Assembly (NCBI GenBank): GCA_025455345.1
Contig: JALOMS010000064.1
Coordinates: 1-12,612, forward strand
Source of the DNA: Thermoflexibacter sp.
GTDB lineage: Bacteria; Bacteroidota; Bacteroidia; Cytophagales; Thermoflexibacteraceae
Length of the DNA stretch: 12,612 nucleotides
Direction of reading: 5' to 3'
Shown here: positions 1-6,276 of the stretch, piece by piece
Layout: every line of letters starts with the position of its first letter
Position numbering within the stretch: the stretch's first letter is position 1
Translations under genes and position numbers: made by a program
Notes under the pieces: model-generated
What the model was told of the DNA's origin: nothing
What the model saw: the letters and a program-made list of their open reading frames with translations, nothing else
The model's database searches: none

Positions 1-275
1 TTTTTTTATTTGAAAAATAAAGTCATCAGAAGTAAGTATTGTTTTGAAGCAAAATTATATAAAATTTGTCTAATTGTTTAGAAATAATGAAAGTATGCAG
101 ATAAGAAATCATGCAAAAGATGTAGTGTGTTTAGTTCTCAAAAGTGATAGTGCGGGCTTTTGCTTCGCTGAAAACAAAAGGACTCCTTTGAGCTTATTGA
201 ATAAATAGGAAAGGCTTATAAAACAAAAACAATGAAAATTAAAAAACAGAAAATCAAATACTTAAAATAAAAAAA
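1..275. other. Intergenic stretch downstream of murB, no gene seen
   Basis: I find no open frame on either strand that looks like a protein. The sequence is very AT-rich with stops in all frames. A slightly more GC-rich patch around 150-190 contains a 13-bp odd palindrome (AAAGGA-C-TCCTTT, 177-189) and a loose CTTTTG/CAAAAG pair around it. On the minus strand just after murB, an AAATC/GATTT mini-hairpin overlapping the stop codon is followed by a T-rich run. It could be a weak murB terminator, but the stem is only 5 bp and AT-rich. Confidence 0.5.
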
Positions 276-1310
276 TCACACCAGATTTACTTCCATTTTG
301 AGGTCAATCTTGAATTTTTCCCACACGGAGGCTTGTATTTCTTCTGCCAATGCTTTGATTTCCGAACCCTTTGCGTCCCCATAATTTACCAAAACCAATG
401 CTTGGTCTTTATGTACCCCTGTATTACCTACTTTTTTGCCCTTCCACCCGCATTGTTCTATTAGCCAGCCCGCAGGAACTTTGACGTTTTGCTCATCAAC
501 GGGATAGCTCGGAATCATATTATACTGTTCTTTTAGTACGATGAATTGGGCTTTGCTGATTTCAGGATTCTTAAAAAAACTACCTGCATTACCAATCTGA
601 GCGGGATTAGGTAGCTTGCTTTGACGAATTTTGATGACCGCTTCGCTAATAGCTTTTGCGGAGAGAGTTTGTACATTCATTTCCGCCAATGTCTGCGATA
701 CTGCCCCATAAGAAATATTGAATTGCTTGTTCTTTGATAAACAGAAAGTTACATTGACAATGATGTATTGATTTTTGAACTCATGCTTAAAAACGCTCTC
801 TCTATAACCAAATTTACATTCCTGCTTGGTAAATAAGAACATTTTGCCTGTTGCTCTATCTATTGCTTCCAAAGAATCAAAAATATCTTTGATTTCTACC
901 CCATAAGCCCCAATATTTTGCATAGGAGCCGCACCGACGGTGCCAGGAATCAAAGACAAATTCTCTACACCATTCCATTCATTATCAATACAATACATAA
1001 CAAAGCTGTGCCAATTTTCCCCTGCACCTACCTTAATCCATGCCTTAGAGTCATCTTCTTTGACTTTTTCTATTCCTTTAATATTTATTTTTATTACCAA
1101 TCCTTCAAAATCTTTGGTGAGTAAAATATTGCTCCCGCCTCCAAGTATTAGTTTCTCCGAATAAAGTGTTTGATAATCAGGAGATTTTATCAAGTCTGTG
1201 AGCTGACTTAAGGAGTTTATCTCTACAAAGAAATGTGCCTTTGCTTCTATCCCAAAGGTATTGTATGGTTTCAATGAAATATTATGTTGGACAGTATAAG
1301 TATCAGTCAT
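276..1310 (-). CDS. murB: UDP-N-acetylenolpyruvoylglucosamine reductase (MurB), type I
   Basis: MurB catalyses the second committed step of peptidoglycan precursor synthesis in the cytoplasm, the NADPH-dependent reduction of UDP-GlcNAc-enolpyruvate to UDP-MurNAc using bound FAD. Visible family marks, in order, are the FAD-binding GGGSNIL (residues 57-63), IPGTVGAAPMQNIGAYG (121-137), the FGYRESVFK loop (167-175), GSFFKNP (243-249) with the expected proton-donor Ser244, PAGWLIEQCG (279-288), and the C-terminal catalytic Glu340 in LKMEV. The YRxSxFK loop and the length of 344 residues match the longer E. coli-like type I enzymes rather than the roughly 300-residue type II enzymes. The start at 1310 gives a normal N terminus, and there is no Shine-Dalgarno sequence. 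It follows dnaN on the same strand after a 96-bp gap that holds a terminator, so it probably has its own promoter, which I could not place. Confidence 0.97.
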   Translation of the reverse strand: MTDTYTVQHNISLKPYNTFGIEAKAHFFVEINSLSQLTDLIKSPDYQTLYSEKLILGGGSNILLTKDFEGLVIKINIKGIEKVKEDDSKAWIKVGAGENWHSFVMYCIDNEWNGVENLSLIPGTVGAAPMQNIGAYGVEIKDIFDSLEAIDRATGKMFLFTKQECKFGYRESVFKHEFKNQYIIVNVTFCLSKNKQFNISYGAVSQTLAEMNVQTLSAKAISEAVIKIRQSKLPNPAQIGNAGSFFKNPEISKAQFIVLKEQYNMIPSYPVDEQNVKVPAGWLIEQCGWKGKKVGNTGVHKDQALVLVNYGDAKGSEIKALAEEIQASVWEKFKIDLKMEVNLV

Positions 1311-1344
1311 CGTGATTTTGGATAGATAGGGAGAAAATCATTTG

Positions 1345-1382
1345 AAAATAAAAACGCCACCAAAGATGATTTTGACGGCGTT
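1345..1382 (-). terminator. Rho-independent terminator after dnaN
   Basis: Outer arms AACGCC (1353-1358) and GGCGTT (1377-1382) pair perfectly. An inner CAAA/TTTG pair stacks across a small AC/AC internal loop. Read on the minus strand, the hairpin is followed at once by a T-rich run (TTTATTTT, down to 1345). It lies 25 bp past the dnaN stop and before murB, so it should end or attenuate dnaN transcription. Confidence 0.75.
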
Positions 1383-1406
1383 AATGATGATTTATAGTGT
1401 TTGATT

Positions 1407-2534
1407 TTAATAATAACTATTAAGCATAACAGGCATTATCAGCATCATAAGGTCTTCTGAAGCATCTACATCAGTAGGTGTCATAATCGCCGCACGATTA
1501 GGCTCTGAAAACTTAAAAATGACGTGGCGAGCGGCAACATTGCTCAATCCTTCTATCAAAAATTTGGCATTGAAGCCTATTTCTAATTCATCTGTTGTAT
1601 ATTCACAGTGCAATTTTTCGTTTGCCTCATTAGAAAAATCTATGTCTTCTGCCGAAATCTCCAAACTGTTATTAGACAATTTGAGGCGGACTTGGTTTGT
1701 TGATTTGTTCGCATAAATAGACATACGCTTCAGCGAGCCTACAAACTCCAAGCGGTCTATCTCTAAAATATTGCTGTTATTGATAGGAATAACATTTTCA
1801 TAATCAGGGAAACGTTCATCTATCAAACGGCAAATCATATTCATATTTCCAAAGCTAAAATAAGCATTAGACTTATTGAATGATAGAGTAAGCGGAGTAT
1901 TGTCCATAGGCAATGTGTTTTTGAGCATAGTCAATGCCTTGCGTGGAATGATAATAGCCGTTTCAGAACCCGAGGAAGATATATCTGTTCTTACATAGCG
2001 AATAAGGCGATGGCTGTCTGTGGAAACAAAGGTAGCTTTTCCTTCTTTGATATTGACATAAACGCCATTCATTGCGGGCTTCATCTCGTCAGTGCTTACT
2101 GCAAAAAGTGTATAAGCAATTGCTGTATTTACGAGTTCGGAGGATAGCTCCACAGATTGACCTTGTTTGATTTCTGGGACTTTAGGGAAATCAGTTGCAT
2201 TCTCACCCGCTAACTTATAATGACCATTTTCTGAAATGATTTCTACAGAATAGGTGTCTTCATCTACCTTAAAAGTTACAGGTTGTTCGGGTAAGTTGCG
2301 TAATGTTTCTATCAACATTTTCGCAGGAATAGCAACCCCGCCATCTTCGTCAGCATCTACACTCACTTGGGCGGTTACAGAGGTTTGTAAATCAGAAGCA
2401 GTAATCATGAGCATACCGTCCTTGATTTCAAATAAAAAGTTCTCTAAGATAGGAACCACGGGATTGCTCACTATTACCCCATTCAATGCGGTCAATTGCT
2501 TGAGCAATGTAGAAGAAGCTATAATAAATTTCAT
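1407..2534 (-). CDS. dnaN: DNA polymerase III beta subunit (sliding clamp)
   Basis: The beta clamp is a dimeric ring that encircles DNA and tethers the replicative polymerase and repair proteins. At 375 residues it has the usual size for three clamp domains (about 1-120, 125-245 and 247-375). Typical positions include ASDLQTSV (46-53), the DSHRL turn (173-177, cf. the common T-D-G-H-R-L), IPRKAL (196-201), FPDYENVIP (242-250) and FNAKFLIEGL (321-330). The C-terminal MPVML (367-371) is equivalent to the MPMRL segment that forms part of the hydrophobic clamp-binding pocket. A four-residue N-S-Y-Y extension follows it. The gene is not next to dnaA, which is common in Bacteroidota. It has a well-formed promoter upstream (2609-2637) and a terminator downstream, so it is probably its own transcription unit. 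Confidence 0.97.
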   Translation of the reverse strand: MKFIIASSTLLKQLTALNGVIVSNPVVPILENFLFEIKDGMLMITASDLQTSVTAQVSVDADEDGGVAIPAKMLIETLRNLPEQPVTFKVDEDTYSVEIISENGHYKLAGENATDFPKVPEIKQGQSVELSSELVNTAIAYTLFAVSTDEMKPAMNGVYVNIKEGKATFVSTDSHRLIRYVRTDISSSGSETAIIIPRKALTMLKNTLPMDNTPLTLSFNKSNAYFSFGNMNMICRLIDERFPDYENVIPINNSNILEIDRLEFVGSLKRMSIYANKSTNQVRLKLSNNSLEISAEDIDFSNEANEKLHCEYTTDELEIGFNAKFLIEGLSNVAARHVIFKFSEPNRAAIMTPTDVDASEDLMMLIMPVMLNSYY

Positions 2535-2608
2535 ATATTCAATGAGTTAAGGCTATTAAATAAGTCTTAAATAATTACTTTGTTTATCTAATGTAAGGAT
2601 AAAGTTTG

Positions 2609-2637
2609 CAAAGTTAAAATATTGTTAGAAGTTACAA
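2609..2637 (-). promoter_or_regulatory. Bacteroidota-type promoter of dnaN
   Basis: On the minus strand there is a perfect -7 element TAACTTTG (2616-2609), matching TAnnTTTG. It is preceded 18 nt upstream by TTG (2637-2635), which fits the -33 element. The predicted start near 2603 leaves an untranslated leader of about 70 nt before the ATG at 2534. The same -7 word occurs in the queA promoter. Confidence 0.65.
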
Positions 2638-2674
2638 TAAATTTTATTAAAAAAAAAATTTTCTCCTTAAAAGT

Positions 2675-2690
2675 TAAGTAATATTACTTA
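2675..2690. repeat. 16-bp perfect palindrome over the trmH-family stop codon
   Basis: TAAGTAATATTACTTA reads identically on both strands and includes the stop codon of the RNA methyltransferase gene. On the minus strand a run of ten T residues (2658-2649) follows about 16 nt later. Together they could act as a weak terminator, but the stem has only two G/C pairs and the T run is not adjacent, so function is uncertain. Confidence 0.35.
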
Positions 2691-3452
2691 CAAACTTCTT
2701 CTCCAGTTGTCGCAGATTACTGCGGTTGCGATGGCAACATTGAGAGATTCAGCATTTCCATAGCGGGGGATAGTAATGCGATTGGGAACATATTGGGCGA
2801 TTTCATCAGGAATACCATTGGACTCATTGCCAACTACGATGATACCTTGTTTGGCAAACTTTTCTTGATAAATGTTATTGCCTTCCAAAAAAGCTCCATA
2901 GATTTTTAGATGTTTCTTATCTGCCAAATACTGTGCTAAATCACAATAATAAGGTCTAATACGCAAGAAAGACCCCATAGATGCTCCAATAACCTTGGGG
3001 TTGTAAAAGTCTGTAGTAGTTTCCGAACATATCAGCTTATTGATGCCATACCAATCAGCAATGCGTATAATCGTGCCTAAGTTGCCCGGGTCGCGGATGT
3101 CCGCAAGAGCAAGTACCATTTCCTGCTCCATTATCGGAGGAAAATTAGGGGGAATATGCGCCACAGCTAAGATGCTATCATTGGCTTGCAAAGAGCCAAT
3201 ACTTTCCAAATCTTCTTCTTTAACTAATTCATTATAAATGTTTTGCTGGTTAATCTTGCGTAAAATTTCAGGATTGGACTGGGCAAATTTTTGGGTATAA
3301 AATAGGGCTTCGGTGCGGATGCCTTGTAGATTTGTCTTGGGGGAGAGCAACTCTGCTACGCTTTTTTCGCCTTCTACTAAAAATAAATTTTCTTCATAGC
3401 GAAATTTTTTGATGTGCAAGGATTTAACCAATTTTTGCCATTTTTTGAGCAT
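2688..3452 (-). CDS. TrmH/SpoU-family RNA 2'-O-ribose methyltransferase
   Basis: This is a SPOUT-class, SAM-dependent enzyme that methylates ribose 2'-OH groups in rRNA or tRNA. The N-terminal part (about 14-38, FRYEENLFLVEGEK) matches the substrate-binding region of SpoU-type enzymes. The C-terminal part has all three trefoil-knot motifs: motif 1 DIRDPGNLGTIIRIA (118-132) with the RNA-contacting Arg130, motif 2 VVGNESNGIPDEI (206-218), and motif 3 ITIPRYGNAESLNVAIA (226-242). At 254 residues it is full length for an RlmB/TrmH-like protein. The exact target nucleotide cannot be read from the sequence, so I give no gene symbol. The start at 3452 is preceded by an out-of-frame ATG and no Shine-Dalgarno sequence. 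It is transcribed divergently from the YCII-family gene and lies upstream of dnaN on the same strand. Confidence 0.93.
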   Translation of the reverse strand: MLKKWQKLVKSLHIKKFRYEENLFLVEGEKSVAELLSPKTNLQGIRTEALFYTQKFAQSNPEILRKINQQNIYNELVKEEDLESIGSLQANDSILAVAHIPPNFPPIMEQEMVLALADIRDPGNLGTIIRIADWYGINKLICSETTTDFYNPKVIGASMGSFLRIRPYYCDLAQYLADKKHLKIYGAFLEGNNIYQEKFAKQGIIVVGNESNGIPDEIAQYVPNRITIPRYGNAESLNVAIATAVICDNWRRSL

Positions 3453-3480
3453 ATCATTAAATTGAGAATTAGTTTTTTGA

Positions 3481-3488
3481 CAAAATTA
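3481..3488 (-). promoter_or_regulatory. Candidate -7 element for the trmH-family gene
   Basis: The minus strand reads TAATTTTG, a full match to TAnnTTTG, 29 bp upstream of the ATG at 3452. No good -33 TTTG/TTG is present at the expected distance, so this is a partial promoter call. Confidence 0.4.
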
Positions 3489-3492
3489 ATGG

Positions 3493-3511
3493 TTAGATTC
3501 AGAAAATCTAA
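3493..3511. promoter_or_regulatory. 19-bp dyad between divergent -7 elements
   Basis: Perfect 7-bp inverted arms TTAGATT (3493-3499) and AATCTAA (3505-3511) are separated by CAGAA. The dyad sits exactly between the minus-strand -7 candidate (3481-3488) and the plus-strand -7 candidate (3515-3522). A dimeric regulator bound here could cover both promoters. No matching regulator gene is present in the window, so operator function is inference. Confidence 0.4.
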
Positions 3512-3514
3512 AAA

Positions 3515-3522
3515 TATTTTTG
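3515..3522 (+). promoter_or_regulatory. Candidate -7 element for the YCII-family gene
   Basis: TATTTTTG matches TAnnTTTG. The expected -33 position has only a TTAG. Use of this element would give a leader of roughly 95 nt before the ATG at 3625, containing two inverted repeats. Confidence 0.3.
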
Positions 3523-3551
3523 TGTTCTTGTCCAGATTTAAGAAACACAAA
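3519..3551. repeat. Imperfect inverted repeat in the divergent intergenic region
   Basis: TTTGTGTTCTT (3519-3529) pairs with AAGAAACACAAA (3540-3551) apart from one bulged A, leaving a 10-nt loop. It overlaps the end of the plus-strand -7 candidate. As RNA it would form a hairpin in the leader, and as DNA it could be an operator. The pairs are mostly A/T, and no T tract follows, so it does not look like a terminator. Confidence 0.4.
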
Positions 3552-3564
3552 CGTCATGCTTTTA

Positions 3565-3580
3565 AGAACACCCAAGTTCT
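3565..3580 (+). repeat. Small leader hairpin AGAAC/GTTCT
   Basis: A perfect 5-bp stem (3565-3569 with 3576-3580) encloses the loop ACCCAA, 44 bp before the start codon of the YCII-family gene. The words GTTCT and AGAAC also echo the neighbouring repeat at 3519-3551. Role unknown. Confidence 0.3.
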
Positions 3581-3624
3581 AAGGATAATAAATAAATTTT
3601 ATAACCATTAAAATTCTTAAAACA

Positions 3625-3984
3625 ATGAAAGATTTTATGTTGCTTTTTCGTGATTCATTATCTGCTGAAGAACAATTTGCGAATGCCTCTCCCGAGGAAA
3701 TGCAGGCAGAAATGGCAAAATGGACAAATTGGATGGAAGAACTTGCCGCTCAGGGCAAACTGATTGGGGGAGAGCCTCTTTTACCAAGTGGGAAAGTGCT
3801 AAGAGGTACATCAAAAAAGGTTACCGATGGGGCTTTTATGGAAGGCAAAGAATTGGTAGGGGGGTTTTTGTTAATTAAGGCAAGTGATTGGGAAGAGGCG
3901 GTAGCTGTTTCCAAAGGTTGCCCCACATTGGACAATGAAACAGGTACGGTAGAAGTAAGAGAAATAATGAAAGTAGAGGCTTAA
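3625..3984 (+). CDS. YCII/DGPF-domain protein (YciI-like)
   Basis: This is a small cytoplasmic protein of 119 residues with the dimeric ferredoxin-like fold of the YCII-related family. The biochemical role of this family is mostly unknown. Visible marks are a short N-terminal strand (MKDFMLLFRD), a helical segment rich in Met, Trp and Glu (24-43), GKLIGGEPLLP (44-54), and the family signature DGAF (68-71, normally D-G-P-F). After that come E-L-V-G-G-F (76-81) and the helix W-E-E-A-V-A-V-S-K-G-C-P (89-100). Many DGPF proteins lie next to ECF sigma factors, but no sigma factor is present here. The gene appears monocistronic, with divergent regulatory DNA upstream and its own terminator 23 bp after the stop. 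There is no Shine-Dalgarno sequence. I infer no enzyme activity. Confidence 0.85.
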   Translation: MKDFMLLFRDSLSAEEQFANASPEEMQAEMAKWTNWMEELAAQGKLIGGEPLLPSGKVLRGTSKKVTDGAFMEGKELVGGFLLIKASDWEEAVAVSKGCPTLDNETGTVEVREIMKVEA

Positions 3985-4006
3985 TATTGCTTTGATGCCG
4001 ATAATG

Positions 4007-4038
4007 AAGGATGAGATTTTTATATCTTATCCTTTTTT
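4007..4038 (+). terminator. Rho-independent terminator of the YCII-family gene
   Basis: An 11-bp stem (AAGGATGAGAT, 4007-4017, with ATCTTATCCTT, 4024-4034, one G-U pair) encloses a 6-nt loop. It runs directly into six T residues (4033-4038, the first two being shared with the stem). It lies 23 bp after the stop codon on the same strand. Confidence 0.8.
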
Positions 4039-4084
4039 ATTGCCAAAGCATAGAAGATTTCTTTTGATAAAAGAAGTTAATTTC

Positions 4085-4116
4085 TTGACAAGGGGGTATT
4101 GGATTTTATAACTTTG
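4085..4116 (+). promoter_or_regulatory. Promoter of queA
   Basis: TTGACA (4085-4090) is followed, 21 nt after its TTG, by a perfect -7 element TAACTTTG (4109-4116). This matches the Bacteroidota -33/-7 pattern, and the upstream element also looks like a classical -35 box. Transcription would begin near 4122, leaving a leader of about 20 nt before the ATG at 4145. Confidence 0.75.
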
Positions 4117-4144
4117 CCGTCATTTTTTTTCCAAAAAATTATAC

Positions 4145-5197
4145 ATGAAACTCTCAGCATTTAAGTTTGACCTGCCCGATGATGCGATAGCACTACACCC
4201 GACCCCTAACCGCGACGAGTCGCGTTTAATGGTAGTGCATCGGAATACAGGAAAGATAGAACATCGCATGTTCAAAGACATTTTAGATTATTTTGATGAA
4301 GGAGATGTGATGGTGATGAACAACACCAAAGTATTTCCTGCTCGCTTGTACGGACGCAAAGAGAAAACAGGAGCTAAAATAGAAGTATTCTTGCTCAGAG
4401 AATTGAGCAGGGACTCTCGTCTTTGGGACGTTTTGGTCGACCCTGCACGCAAAATCAGAGTAGGCAACAAGCTCTATTTTGGTGATGGGGACTTGGTGGC
4501 TGAAGTGATAGATAATACAACCTCTCGTGGTCGTACCATTCGCTTCTTATTTGATGGTACAGATGAAGAATTTACCAAAACAATTCATGAATTAGGAGAG
4601 CCTCCTATTCCTAATGATATTAAGAAACTTCGCCCTACAGATGCTGAAGATAGAGAGCGTTACCAAACGATTTTTGCCCAACATGTGGGTGCCGTAGCCG
4701 CTCCTACTGCGGGCTTACACTTTACCCCTCATTTGGTAAGGAGACTCCAACTCAAAGGTGTAGATATAGAACCGATTACCTTGCATGTGGGCTTGGGAAC
4801 TTTTAGAGAAGTAGATGTGGAAGACCTGACTAAGCATAAAACAGACTCCGAAAACTATAATGTCCCTTTATCTACTGCTTTAAGAGTAAATGAAGCATTG
4901 GACAGTAAAAAAAGAGTATGTGCTATTGGTACTACGGTGATGCGTACCTTAGAAACCGCAGTTACTGCGGGGGGGAGGCTCAAAGAAAGTAATGGATGGA
5001 CGGATAAATTTATTTTTCCTCCTTATGATTTCAAAATTTGCAAGGCATTGATTACAAATTTTCATAAACCCATGTCCACCTTACTAATGATGGTATGCGC
5101 TTTTGGTGGCTATGATTTGGTAATGAAAGCGTATGATATTGCTATTAAGGAGCGTTATCGCTTTTTTACGTATGGAGATGCGATGTTAATTTTGTAA
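4145..5197 (+). CDS. queA: tRNA preQ1(34) S-adenosylmethionine ribosyltransferase-isomerase
   Basis: QueA transfers and isomerises the ribosyl group of S-adenosylmethionine onto preQ1 at position 34 of tRNA with GUN anticodons. The product is epoxyqueuosine, the next-to-last intermediate of queuosine. The 350-residue protein is complete. Recognisable blocks are SRLMV (26-30), NNTKVFPARLYG (59-70), the DRERYQTIFAQ segment (169-179) leading into GAVAAPTAGLHFT (182-194), and LHVGLGTF (213-220). They continue with GTTVMRTLE (262-270), FIFPPYDFK (289-297), ALITNFHKPMSTLLMMVCAFGG (301-322), and the closing YRFFTYGDAMLI (338-349). It lies alone on the plus strand with a strong promoter before it and a strong terminator after it. 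Other queuosine genes are not in the window. There is no Shine-Dalgarno sequence before the ATG. Confidence 0.97.
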   Translation: MKLSAFKFDLPDDAIALHPTPNRDESRLMVVHRNTGKIEHRMFKDILDYFDEGDVMVMNNTKVFPARLYGRKEKTGAKIEVFLLRELSRDSRLWDVLVDPARKIRVGNKLYFGDGDLVAEVIDNTTSRGRTIRFLFDGTDEEFTKTIHELGEPPIPNDIKKLRPTDAEDRERYQTIFAQHVGAVAAPTAGLHFTPHLVRRLQLKGVDIEPITLHVGLGTFREVDVEDLTKHKTDSENYNVPLSTALRVNEALDSKKRVCAIGTTVMRTLETAVTAGGRLKESNGWTDKFIFPPYDFKICKALITNFHKPMSTLLMMVCAFGGYDLVMKAYDIAIKERYRFFTYGDAMLIL

Positions 5198-5333
5198 ATC
5201 TGATGTATCAATTATAGGTAAGTAAGCAAATTAAATCGACACTGTACAATGCTCTTCTGGGTGTGCAAGTATTTGATAATGAGCTAAATACATTTTAGCA
5301 TATTTTATAATGAAATGTTTATGTACCTCAATT

Positions 5334-5374
5334 AAGCCCTTCTTAATCAAGATATTAGGAAGGGCTTGGTTTTT
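5334..5374 (+). terminator. Strong terminator downstream of queA
   Basis: A 14-bp stem (AAGCCCTTCTTAAT, 5334-5347, with ATTAGGAAGGGCTT, 5354-5367, one G-U pair) has the loop CAAGAT and is followed by GGTTTTT. The polarity of the T run fits queA, although it lies 137 bp past the queA stop. It is also 42 bp past the stop of the convergent methyltransferase gene, so it may stop both transcripts, but no T run follows on the minus strand. A smaller 6-bp hairpin (GCTAAA/TTTAGC, 5283-5299) followed by an AT-rich run lies between the queA stop and this terminator. Confidence 0.85.
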
Positions 5375-5408
5375 ACGCTTGAGTAGGTATTTTAAGAGTA
5401 TCAATAGA

Positions 5409-6227
5409 CTATGTACCTTTATTTTCACTGAGCCTAAAAAAAAGCCCTCTCCCAATCATAGGTTTTTGATTGACAGGAAATATGCCCGAATCATCAGCAA
5501 ATTCTAATAGAAGTTCATATTTTGGAGCAATTATTTCATCAAAATCTTTCTTAGGCATAAAGGTATAAGGAGTTTTGATAATCGTAGATGAGGTAGGGTA
5601 GGAGAGTTGCCCAACGCCATGTTCGTTCGAATAGCTTTGGTGAATTATTATAATAGGTTGATTATCAAGAGTAAAACCCATTCTATTGATTAATAAGTAG
5701 TTAGCTTTTACATCTATTAATCTTTTTAAGAAACTAAGTTGGTCATTCACATATTGTAATGTGCCAGAAGTATGTAGTAAATCCACTGAGCCTAAATACC
5801 CAATAGCCCTATCCAAATCATCTTCAAAGCTAAGTTCCTCATTGGCAAGGTTATTCCCTAAAGTAACCATTGTAGGAGTTTCTACGACTACCCATTTGAG
5901 ACGAAAACGAGCAGGTAATAACTTACGGACTTCGAAATAATGTGCGCCACAAGCTCCACCAAAATCGAGAACATGAATGGTCTGATTCTGATAAGTATAA
6001 AATAATGAAAGTAATAAGTTAGCTGTCTTAAAATCGATATTTACTGAGGAAGATTCTGCTAATTTCTTCTGATATAATTTTGTCTTTTCGAATATAATAT
6101 TTACTAACTCTTTATCCTCATATCCATAAGGAGTCGCATCTTTGAGTGCGTCTTCGTAGCTTGGATATGTTTTAAGTACAGGTGTACGGCGATAGATTTT
6201 TCCAATGATTTTTTTTATTAGGCTCAT
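5409..6227 (-). CDS. Putative methyltransferase, TIGR04325 (LIC12133-like) family
   Basis: This is a predicted SAM-dependent class I methyltransferase of 272 residues with no known substrate. The N terminus has the basic amphipathic stretch LIKKIIGKIYRR (3-14), then the family's opening signature Y-P-S-Y-E-D-A-L-K-D with G-Y-E-D-K-E-L-V just after it (21-42). Motif I is VLDFGGACGAHYF (86-98), followed by the W-V-V-V-E-T-P strand (112-118) and the DLLHTSGTLQYV block (149-160). The C-terminal part (about 185-268) is the family extension. Members are best known from Leptospira and from surface-polysaccharide loci. Here none of the neighbours is a glycosyltransferase. It starts 49 bp after the topA stop with no terminator seen between them, so cotranscription with topA is plausible. 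A GGGA sequence abuts the ATG. Family assignment is by recognised motifs and the function is unknown. Confidence 0.8.
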   Translation of the reverse strand: MSLIKKIIGKIYRRTPVLKTYPSYEDALKDATPYGYEDKELVNIIFEKTKLYQKKLAESSSVNIDFKTANLLLSLFYTYQNQTIHVLDFGGACGAHYFEVRKLLPARFRLKWVVVETPTMVTLGNNLANEELSFEDDLDRAIGYLGSVDLLHTSGTLQYVNDQLSFLKRLIDVKANYLLINRMGFTLDNQPIIIIHQSYSNEHGVGQLSYPTSSTIIKTPYTFMPKKDFDEIIAPKYELLLEFADDSGIFPVNQKPMIGRGLFFRLSENKGT

Positions 6228-6276
6228 TCCCTTTGGCGGTTTGTTTCTAATTTTCTTAATCAGAGAGAGTATTGTA

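Noticed and set aside
2254..2550. A 98-codon plus-strand open frame opposite the start of dnaN
   Set aside because: It is antisense to the N-terminal part of a clear beta-clamp gene and has no recognisable protein features.
5231..5455. A 74-codon minus-strand open frame between queA and the methyltransferase
   Set aside because: It runs across the strong terminator hairpin and overlaps the end of the methyltransferase gene in another frame. Its sequence looks like chance Lys/Leu-rich translation.
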